From: Polyangiaceae bacterium
Lineage (GTDB): Bacteria > Myxococcota_A > Polyangia > Polyangiales > Polyangiaceae
Reading direction: 5' to 3'
Assembly (NCBI GenBank): GCA_022447485.1
Contig: JAKVCH010000049.1
Span: 1-12,245, forward strand
DNA: 12,245 bases
Below, piece by piece: positions 1 through 5,871 of this stretch (position 1 is its first letter; each line of letters opens with the position of its first letter). Below the pieces are notes generated by a model. It was not told the DNA's origin, did not search any database, and saw nothing but the letters and a program-made list of their open reading frames with translations. Position numbers and translations under genes: made by a program.

Positions 1-1391
1 TGCGGATGACCGGGCTCTAACTCAAGGGCACTTTGCACCGCGGTGATGGCGCTTGTTTTCATTCCGGTTACATCATAAGCCCGAGCGAGGGTCAGATGAT
101 AGTCCACAACGCTTGGTTCAAGACGAATTGCTGAACGAGCCGCCCCGATGGCAGTTTTTCCGGCGTTTGGGGCTTTGAGATAGCAGACTGCCGATTGATG
201 AAAGTAGCGGGCTTCATTAAGCGCCCGCGCAACTTTTGCGTATGACTTTCCAGCTCGACTGTACTCTCCAGCCTGTTCCTCGTATTGCGCTTGCTGTAAA
301 AATTGGCCAGAAAATTCCTTTTCAGCCGCCAGCTCGGCCTTCTGTAGCTTATCGAGGAGAGTCATTGAATTGGGCTCTAGCTCGACAGCTTCGCGCAGGT
401 GCAGGACCGCCTTGACTAGGTCACCGGCTACGGTTGCCTCATCTGCTTTCGCTAAAACTGTCATCAGGCCGCTATCTGCCTTTTCTTTTTTTGCTGCATA
501 TTGGGCTTGGAAATTCTGTTTTGCCCTTTCTTTCAGCAGGGCGTCAGTCATCGCGGGGTGATTGGTTCCTGATTTGGAGGATCGCTGGCTGTGGAGCTTT
601 CGGGCGAGGTTTTTTCGCCGTGCTTCATTGGAGTCGGCGCGCCGACCAGGAGGTAGAGTGCTGCGCCGTTCGTGAGATTCTCTTCTTGGGTCATGAGGGG
701 AATGCTGTTGATCGACGGCTGGTTTTTTCTGTCGAGTCGTCGAGTTGGGTGGTTGACTCTCTGCCCGACGAACCTCGGTTTCAGTCTGGGGAAGGGGCCG
801 CATTGTTTCAACGCGGGGATCGCGCACGGCACTTCGCTCGCGGTTCTTCGTGACCTCTTCCACCACCACGATACTGCGAGATGCAGATTGAGCAAATTGC
901 TCAGGTGATGGTCGGGCCACGCCGTGAGCCGGGCTCAGGGAACGCGTTTGTTGACGGCTCTCCAAATACAAGTCGTATTCTCTTCTTGTTTTTTTTCTCC
1001 CCAGAGCGTCATGGGCTTTCGTTAAAGCACTGAATACTTTTTGCTCGAGAGTTTCTTCCTCGTGAGTCTTTTGTGGCTGGTCGTCTTGGACGCTACGCTC
1101 GAAACGAAATTGCTTGACCAAGGCAAAGTAGGCAGCTTTAATTTCGGCTTTTGAGGCGTTTCGCCCGACTCCGAGAGCATGGTAGTAATCGCCTGAAGAG
1201 ATGCGTTGCTCCAGCTCTCGCAGAGCAGTTAGCCTTTCACCCGTAGGGGGAGCGCTGGCACGGCCCCCTTCGGGCCTACTGGCGGACCGAGTCGATTCTG
1301 GTCCTGCAACAACTGGCCCGCTTTCGGACGCCGAGCTTGGAGCTTCGCGACCAATAAGAGTGTTGATTGTTTGAGGAGCTGAGTCTTTCAC
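1..1391 (-). CDS. J-domain-like/TPR protein, C-terminus beyond left edge
   Basis: The minus strand is open from a TGA at 1443-1445 to the window edge, giving 463 visible codons from the chosen start. That start is a GTG at 1391, the only usual start codon before the conserved part; no clear ribosome binding site precedes it, so the start is uncertain. Residues about 66-143 resemble a DnaJ J domain: a DYYHALGVGRNASKAEIKAA segment, helix II, and a helix III/IV ending in a YDLYL-like stretch. The HPD tripeptide that stimulates Hsp70 is replaced by Arg96-Phe97-Glu98. Residues about 145-300 are polar, low-complexity linker. From about 310 to the edge there are TPR-like helical pairs, including segments ending in VELEPNS, IRLEPS and LELEPGHP. 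It is probably a cytoplasmic scaffold rather than a working Hsp70 co-chaperone (inference). It is divergently placed from the sigma-54 activator gene. Confidence 0.8.
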   Translation of the reverse strand, partial: MKDSAPQTINTLIGREAPSSASESGPVVAGPESTRSASRPEGGRASAPPTGERLTALRELEQRISSGDYYHALGVGRNASKAEIKAAYFALVKQFRFERSVQDDQPQKTHEEETLEQKVFSALTKAHDALGRKKTRREYDLYLESRQQTRSLSPAHGVARPSPEQFAQSASRSIVVVEEVTKNRERSAVRDPRVETMRPLPQTETEVRRAESQPPNSTTRQKKPAVDQQHSPHDPRRESHERRSTLPPGRRADSNEARRKNLARKLHSQRSSKSGTNHPAMTDALLKERAKQNFQAQYAAKKEKADSGLMTVLAKADEATVAGDLVKAVLHLREAVELEPNSMTLLDKLQKAELAAEKEFSGQFLQQAQYEEQAGEYSRAGKSYAKVARALNEARYFHQSAVCYLKAPNAGKTAIGAARSAIRLEPSVVDYHLTLARAYDVTGMKTSAITAVQSALELEPGHP

Positions 1392-1431
1392 TGGTATTTT
1401 TGGAAAAAAAAACAGAAACCAAAAGGGAGCC

Positions 1432-1454
1432 GGGTAGAGTTCTCACTCTATCCC
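1432..1454 (-). other. Hairpin in the leader of the J-domain gene
   Basis: GGGTAGAG (1432-1439) and CTCTATCCC (1446-1454) pair around a 6-base loop with one bulged T. It lies about 40 bases upstream of the GTG start at 1391, within the 257-base divergent gap 1392-1648. A run of nine T on the minus strand follows at 1402-1410, but it is too far from the stem for a normal intrinsic terminator. The rest of the gap holds a -10-like TAAAAT at 1582-1587 facing the activator gene, without a convincing -35 box. Confidence 0.3.
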
Positions 1455-1648
1455 AAATTGGCAAGCTCAGCCGTCGTCCCTTCAGAAGCAAACTAGTCGA
1501 TTTTTAGGCAGAAAACCAAGTCATAGTCATTTGTTACGAGGCTCTTGCTAGCGACGACTCTGCGGCTCGAGGGTTCTGCTTTAAAATGCTCTCATAAAAG
1601 GCTAGAAGTGAATGCGCCCCCGCCGGGAGCAGAGGGGCATCGGAATGA

Positions 1649-3070
1649 ATGAGTATTTTACCTGCAGACTCCAAGATCCTGATCATCGATGACGAGCCAT
1701 CGATTCGCCAGACCCTATCGATTCTCCTGCGACGAGCGGGGTACACTGTTTCAACAGCCGCTGGAGTGAAACAAGCGATCGAGTCCCTACGCACGGTGCC
1801 TAGTCAATTTCCAGTTGTCATCACAGACTTAGCGATGCCTGATGGTTCTGGGATGGACGTTTTAGCCGCCGCGCAGGCGCGCTGTGAATTCTCTCAATGC
1901 ATTATGCTGACGGCCCATTCGACGGTTGAAAATGCTGTCGAAGCGATGAAGCTGGGGGCCTACGATTTTCTGGCCAAACCCTTCGATAAGAAGGAATTAT
2001 TAGCCATTATTTCAAAAGCATTCGAGAAATATTCTTTACTGGCCGAGAATCGCTCTCTGCGTTCTCTCGTCAAGAATGAGCATCGCGACCTTGTCGCGCG
2101 CAGCTCGACGATGCGTTCTGTACTGGATCAGGTAGATCGCATCGCCCCTACCCGGAGTAGCGTTTTGCTGACGGGAGAAAGTGGAACCGGCAAAGAGCGC
2201 ATCGCCCAGTTGATTCATGAGTCCTCTCCCAGGAAAGATGCTCCCTTCCTCGTGGTGAATTGTGGAGCAATCCCTGAGAATCTCATGGAGAGCGAACTCT
2301 TTGGCTACGAGAAAGGCGCTTTCACTGGGGCTCATCAGAAATCTCTGGGCATGTTTCGTGAAGCCGATGGTGGAACTCTTTTCTTGGACGAGATTGGTGA
2401 GTTGCCCTTGACCCTTCAAGTCAAGCTGCTGAGAGCATTGCAGGAGCGCAAGGTGCGTCCAGTCGGTGGAGCAAAGGAGGTTGCGGCAGACGTGAGAGTG
2501 CTCGCAGCCACGAACCGTAAGATCGAAGAAGAAGTGCAGGCTGGTGCCTTTCGTCAAGATCTCTATTACCGAATCAACGTTTTCCGATTGATTTTGCCGC
2601 CCTTACGCGAGCGACGCGACGATATTCCTGAGCTTGTTCAGCGTTTTCTCGAGCGCTTCTCGGTGGAAATGGGCAAGTTGGTGACGGGCTATACCCCCGA
2701 TGCGCTGCGGGCATTGGTCGCCTATGAATTCCCGGGAAATGTGCGAGAATTGGAGAACTTCGTCGAGCGTGCGGTGGCCTTAGCTCAATCGACTCGTGTT
2801 GGCTTAGGAGATCTGCCCCCGGAGTTGAGTGGTCTGGCTTCCGCGCCAAGTCCCCAATTGACCACCTTGCCCGCGAGTGGCTGTCAACTCGACGAAGTCT
2901 TAACCGAGGTGGAGCGTCGATTGATGCTAGAAGCTTTAGAGCAGACCGGCGGCGTAAGAACGAAGGCTGCTCAGCTCTTAGGAATTAGCTTCCGCTCCCT
3001 GAGGTACCGTTTGCAAAAGCATGACTTCGAGGAGCCAGACTCCTCCTCGGAGCAGCCAGAATCGCAATGA
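1649..3070 (+). CDS. NtrC-family sigma-54-dependent response regulator (PilR-like context)
   Basis: A complete 473-residue activator with three domains. The receiver (about 8-125) has acidic residues Asp14/Asp15, phosphoacceptor Asp60 in ITDLAMPDGSG, Thr88 and Lys110. The AAA+ domain (about 148-385) has Walker A GESGTGKE at 176-183, the sigma-54-contacting loop GAFTGA at 223-228 and Walker B LFLDE ending at 247-248. The Fis-type helix-turn-helix is at about 438-458. All key residues are intact, so it should hydrolyse ATP and open sigma-54 promoters after phosphorylation. The start is an ATG preceded by a GAGGGG-like purine run 12 bases upstream; an overlapping out-of-frame ATG sits at 1645. 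No sensor kinase gene is adjacent in the window. Its position 67 bases upstream of three pilin-type genes suggests PilR-like control of pili, but orthology to PilR cannot be decided from sequence alone. Confidence 0.96.
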   Translation: MSILPADSKILIIDDEPSIRQTLSILLRRAGYTVSTAAGVKQAIESLRTVPSQFPVVITDLAMPDGSGMDVLAAAQARCEFSQCIMLTAHSTVENAVEAMKLGAYDFLAKPFDKKELLAIISKAFEKYSLLAENRSLRSLVKNEHRDLVARSSTMRSVLDQVDRIAPTRSSVLLTGESGTGKERIAQLIHESSPRKDAPFLVVNCGAIPENLMESELFGYEKGAFTGAHQKSLGMFREADGGTLFLDEIGELPLTLQVKLLRALQERKVRPVGGAKEVAADVRVLAATNRKIEEEVQAGAFRQDLYYRINVFRLILPPLRERRDDIPELVQRFLERFSVEMGKLVTGYTPDALRALVAYEFPGNVRELENFVERAVALAQSTRVGLGDLPPELSGLASAPSPQLTTLPASGCQLDEVLTEVERRLMLEALEQTGGVRTKAAQLLGISFRSLRYRLQKHDFEEPDSSSEQPESQ

Positions 3071-3137
3071 CTCCTGTCTGAATGTAGTAGAATGTATGGG
3101 GAGAAATGCCGGTTTTTGTGCTCAGGATTGCTTTTGC

Positions 3138-3701
3138 ATGATACGCTTATCTCCAATGAACTTTTCACTGCGCCAGAGAGGTTTCACGCTTGTCGAATTA
3201 ATGGTGACGGTTGTGATCATCTCCATCCTCATCGGCGTAGCGGTAATCGGTATACGCCAGCAGCGACAATCCGCGAAAAGTGCTGAGCCTCGAGCGGTAA
3301 TTCGAGCGGTGGGCTCTGCTCAAGAGGTTTATCGGGCCGAGCATTTAGCTTATCTCGACGTCTCCTCATCGATGACCGATTATTATCCCACGGGCGCCCC
3401 CCAGTTCAATCGCGTATTTAGTTTTTATGGTTGGTCAGGATCGACAGCGGAGAACTGGGAACGCTTAGAGCCGGTCGTCGATTTTCCCGTTGAATTTGGC
3501 TACGTCGTGAGGGCCGGCTTACCTGCCACTTCAGGTATACCCGTTCCCGCGGGAGCCAGTGGCGTCGTGGCCGGAGCCCCTCCGCCGGAGCCCTGGTTTA
3601 TCGTCGAAGCAGTAGGGGACCTCGATGGCGACGGTATCCGCAGCTACTTTACGACGACGAGTTTCACGACCAATGTCGTGGAGGTTCGTCCGGGTGAGTA
3701 A
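3138..3701 (+). CDS. Type IV pilin-like protein 1 (prepilin, PilA/pseudopilin type)
   Basis: A 187-residue prepilin. The N-terminus has a 15-residue basic leader ending in Gly15, followed by mature Phe16-Thr-Leu-Val-Glu20: the classic prepilin peptidase site with Glu at +5, then a hydrophobic alpha1-N helix. I chose ATG 3138 because AGGA (3124-3127) lies ten bases upstream; ATG 3156 would leave a shorter leader and has no such site. The open frame reaches back to 3021, but that overlaps the regulator gene and would put a long hydrophilic extension before the leader. The C-terminal globular part contains DLDGDG at 161-166, a loop reminiscent of calcium-binding Asp loops and shared with the two following genes. 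The product would be assembled into a pilus or pseudopilus after cleavage and N-methylation (family knowledge). It ends in TAA, 25 bases before the next gene. Confidence 0.9.
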   Translation: MIRLSPMNFSLRQRGFTLVELMVTVVIISILIGVAVIGIRQQRQSAKSAEPRAVIRAVGSAQEVYRAEHLAYLDVSSSMTDYYPTGAPQFNRVFSFYGWSGSTAENWERLEPVVDFPVEFGYVVRAGLPATSGIPVPAGASGVVAGAPPPEPWFIVEAVGDLDGDGIRSYFTTTSFTTNVVEVRPGE

Positions 3702-3726
3702 AGTATTTCGCGACGGTTCATTATTC

Positions 3727-4320
3727 ATGAGTGAGTTTTTCAGAATGCACAATATCTCTTTTTCCTCAGCTCGACGGTCCGGTCTTTTCCGTCGAGGTTT
3801 TACTTTGATCGAGTTGATGATCGCCGTGGTGATTATTGGTATTTTGGCGTCGATCGCTGTTTACGGAGTGCGCAAATACGTTTTGCAGAGCAAGACTGCC
3901 GAAGCACGCTCGATGATCACTGATATCATGGGGGCTCAGGAAACCTACAAGACAGAAACTTTTGCCTATCTCAACGTAACCCCCGATAGTGACACTTACT
4001 ATCCCGCGCAATTGGACACCTCAGGTCAAGTAGCTGTCCAGTGGGGGGGAACAGGCTGTTCGAATTGTCTCGAAAACTTCCAGACTTTAGGAGTTTCTCC
4101 CGACGGGCCCGTCTACTTTCGCTACTCAGTAGTGGCTGCACCGTCTGGTGCCCTCTCTGCTGGATCGGGTATTACCTACACCCTCCCAGATCCCGGGCGC
4201 TGGTGGTATGTTGTGAAAGCCGCGAGCGATCTCGATGGCTCTGGCGATGGTGTGCCTTACACGGTTTTTGCGGCATCGAGTGAACGGTCCGAGATCATTG
4301 TTTCGAACCCCGGTAATTAG
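3727..4320 (+). CDS. Type IV pilin-like protein 2 with a CxxC motif
   Basis: A 197-residue prepilin paralogous to the preceding gene. The leader ends in Arg-Arg-Gly24, and the mature protein begins Phe25-Thr-Leu-Ile-Glu29 followed by a typical hydrophobic helix. The AQETYKTETFAYLNV segment matches AQEVYRAEHLAYLDV of pilin 1, supporting tandem duplication. An unusual Cys111-Ser-Asn-Cys114 pair lies in the globular domain and could form a short-range disulfide. The C-terminal loop is DLDGSGDG (168-175), two residues longer than in the neighbours. The start at ATG 3727 is supported by the leader length; ATG 3745 is an alternative giving a shorter leader, and neither has a strong ribosome binding site. 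The gene ends with TAG, and the next coding sequence starts at the very next codon in the same frame, so translation is probably coupled. Confidence 0.92.
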   Translation: MSEFFRMHNISFSSARRSGLFRRGFTLIELMIAVVIIGILASIAVYGVRKYVLQSKTAEARSMITDIMGAQETYKTETFAYLNVTPDSDTYYPAQLDTSGQVAVQWGGTGCSNCLENFQTLGVSPDGPVYFRYSVVAAPSGALSAGSGITYTLPDPGRWWYVVKAASDLDGSGDGVPYTVFAASSERSEIIVSNPGN

Positions 4321-4806
4321 GTGACTTCTTTTTCTCCATTGCAATTGGCCACGTTGGTTGCAGTTTTAGGCAGTTTGGCGGCAGTCTTTATTCCGCAGTT
4401 TTCGGCGAACTTTCGCGCCTCAAGAATTGCTGAGCCCCTGGATGGCTTGCAGCAGATTTCCCAGCGGGCCGCGGTTTTGGCAGCTGGAGCTTCCGTCAAG
4501 GAGGCCTACCCACCGTCCGCCCCCTTAACGCCGGCGGAAATACCTCAAGGCGAGCTTGTGGAAGATCCTGTGGGTACTTGGAGTCTGCCCACTTGGCAGC
4601 GTCTAGGGTTTTCTCAGCGCAGCCCTCACGCTTTTTCTTTTGAATTCGAGAGCCGCAACGGTGCGCCAGTTGCTCAATACATCGCCCGAGCAAGAGGAGA
4701 CCTTGACGGCGATGGCGTCGCGTCTCTTTTTGAAATTTCCGGACGATCCTCCGACGAGGTCGCGCCAGAAACTTTTCCCGTGATTATGGCCCGTGAAGTC
4801 GAATGA
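4321..4806 (+). CDS. Pilin-like protein 3 lacking the prepilin cleavage glycine and Glu5
   Basis: A 161-residue protein starting at a GTG directly after the TAG of pilin 2. Its N-terminal helix (LATLVAVLGSLAAVFIPQF) aligns without gaps to the usual pilin helix ending in AIPQF. In that alignment Gly(-1) becomes Ser3, Phe(+1) is kept as Phe4, and Glu(+5) becomes Gln8. The leader would be only three residues. The C-terminal region keeps the family loop DLDGDG at 127-132, and a YPPSAPLTPAEIP stretch resembles the conserved midsection of PilA-like proteins. It is therefore a paralogue of its two upstream neighbours that prepilin peptidase probably does not cut. It could stay as a membrane-anchored accessory pilin or be a decaying copy. 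Its TGA overlaps the ATG of the next gene by four bases, so it is in a translated operon. Coding is convincing; the role is unknown. Confidence 0.8.
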   Translation: MTSFSPLQLATLVAVLGSLAAVFIPQFSANFRASRIAEPLDGLQQISQRAAVLAAGASVKEAYPPSAPLTPAEIPQGELVEDPVGTWSLPTWQRLGFSQRSPHAFSFEFESRNGAPVAQYIARARGDLDGDGVASLFEISGRSSDEVAPETFPVIMAREVE

Positions 4807-5495
4807 GAGTCATTGTTATTTCTCTGCTCTGCATTGTGCTTGGTGCAGCAGTCGTCGCCAAGGTGCAGCCGCCGCTCTTAGACTACTACATTAAGGTGGA
4901 TCGTCATGAAGATACGATCAAGTTGCCCAAGCCCGATCAGCTTGCTGTCTATAGTTTAGGCTATCGGGCGGCTCTTGCCGATTTCATCTTCGCCCAAGGA
5001 TTAGTGAAGGCAGGCCTCCACTTTAATCAGAGGACTATCTTTCGTGAGGCCCCAGGGTACCTGCGGGCTGTCGTCGCTCTCGATCCTCGCTACCGCGATG
5101 CTTATCGTTATGCCGATGCTTTGTTGACGTTGAGTACAGTCATCATGCCACCTGAAAATTATCGGATTGCTCGAGAGATCATGACCGACGGTTTAAAAGA
5201 ATTTCCCGACGATGCTGAGCTTTGGATGCAAACGGGACGATTTTTAGCTTTTTCTTCCGTCAAGTACATGACCGAAGACGAGGACCAAGATGAGTGGCGG
5301 CGGGCGGGTGGCGAGATGATGGCCCGTGGCTGTGCCCTTTGGCATGGTGAAGGAAGCCTTCCGCGTGACTGCTGGGTTGGAACCAATTTTATGGAGAAAT
5401 ATGGGGCTACCCAAGCCGCAATCTCTACCCTCAAGAAGCTGATGGTCATTTTGGATGATCCCAAAGCAAAGGCCGAGGCGGCATTACGATTATAG
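4803..5495 (+). CDS. Membrane-anchored TPR-like protein, truncated by in-frame TAG
   Basis: 230 residues up to the stop. Residues 1-20 are a hydrophobic signal or anchor helix followed by VQPPLLDYY. The body is alpha-helical: SLGYRAALADFIF (about 51-64), then TPR-like stretches VVALDPRYRDAYRYADALL and LKEFPDDAELWMQTGRFL. I recall similarly organised TPR proteins with an SLGxRxxxADxxF/W segment near pilus genes of deltaproteobacteria, but could not check this. It likely sits in the inner membrane facing the periplasm and may assist the pilins. The start is fixed by the ATGA overlap with pilin 3. The reading frame stops at a TAG inside what looks like a helix (AEAALRL, stop, KLVGKEGQAREE), and stays open in the same frame to 5723, so this looks like a shortened form of a roughly 305-residue protein. 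Confidence 0.8.
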   Translation: MRVIVISLLCIVLGAAVVAKVQPPLLDYYIKVDRHEDTIKLPKPDQLAVYSLGYRAALADFIFAQGLVKAGLHFNQRTIFREAPGYLRAVVALDPRYRDAYRYADALLTLSTVIMPPENYRIAREIMTDGLKEFPDDAELWMQTGRFLAFSSVKYMTEDEDQDEWRRAGGEMMARGCALWHGEGSLPRDCWVGTNFMEKYGATQAAISTLKKLMVILDDPKAKAEAALRL

Positions 5496-5723
5496 AAATT
5501 AGTGGGCAAAGAAGGGCAGGCGCGCGAAGAGCTTGCTTTGGAGCGCTTGAGCAAGTTGCATCAAAGTGACCTTCCTTTCTTGAGGCCCAGTTTCTATCAA
5601 CTTCTCGTTCCGCCGAAGCAAGCGGCGAATTGTGTGGGGGAGCTCTCTGCTTCACCCAGCGTAGCCTGCGCTTCGACCTTTCTTGCTTGGGAAAAGTCTG
5701 CCAGCGAGGGCGTTGCTCGTTGA
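5496..5723 (+). pseudogene. Detached C-terminal part of the TPR-like gene
   Basis: These 75 codons follow the TAG at 5493-5495 in the same frame and end at TGA 5721-5723. The encoded segment is helical and charged (KLVGKEGQAREELALERL), then proline- and cysteine-containing. It joins naturally to the preceding truncated product. The only usual start near its beginning is GTG 5502, and nothing like a ribosome binding site precedes it, so independent translation is not supported. It would be made only by readthrough of the TAG, or in an allele where the TAG is a sense codon. Confidence 0.6.
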
Positions 5724-5796
5724 GCGGCCGCTACTCTTCATGGCCCTAGGAGTTCTTCAGGCTGAAATGCAGCAGAGGAGAAACATTCGAAAATAG

Positions 5797-5827
5797 AAAA
5801 AGGCAGGGTAGTTTGCCCTGCCTTTTT
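5797..5827. terminator. Bidirectional intrinsic terminator
   Basis: AGGCAGGG (5801-5808) and CCCTGCCT (5816-5823) form a perfect 8-bp stem around a 7-base loop. It is flanked by A-runs on the left and T-runs on the right, which extend the pairing by four A-T pairs. It sits between the pilin operon and the convergent PEGA gene and can end transcription from both sides. Confidence 0.9.
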
Positions 5828-5846
5828 CGTTCTGTCTTTCAAGAGA

Positions 5847-5870
5847 CTCTGCCCTTGAGGGGCAGAGCTT
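5847..5870. terminator. Second hairpin, possible terminator
   Basis: CTCTGCCC (5847-5854) and GGGCAGAG (5860-5867) pair perfectly around TTGAG. CTTTTC follows on the plus strand, so it may back up the terminator at 5797-5827 for plus-strand transcripts. On the minus strand it starts four bases past the PEGA gene stop codon, without a good T-run. Confidence 0.6.
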
Positions 5871-5871
5871 T

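Noticed and set aside
434..908. Open frames of 70-140 codons at the left end on both strands
   Set aside because: They overlap the J-domain/TPR frame, which is open throughout and has recognisable domains; the others do not.
1276..1491. A frameshift at the nine-T run joining an upstream minus-strand frame to the J-domain gene
   Set aside because: The upstream frame shows no recognisable domain and the J-domain frame has its own possible GTG start, so a shift is not needed.
3117..3137. Sigma-54 promoter (TGTG...TTGCT) before pilin 1
   Set aside because: The -24 element lacks GG, and the implied transcription start would fall downstream of the chosen start codon.
3021..3137. N-terminal extension of pilin 1 back to 3021
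   Set aside because: It overlaps the regulator gene and would place 39 hydrophilic residues ahead of a standard-length prepilin leader.
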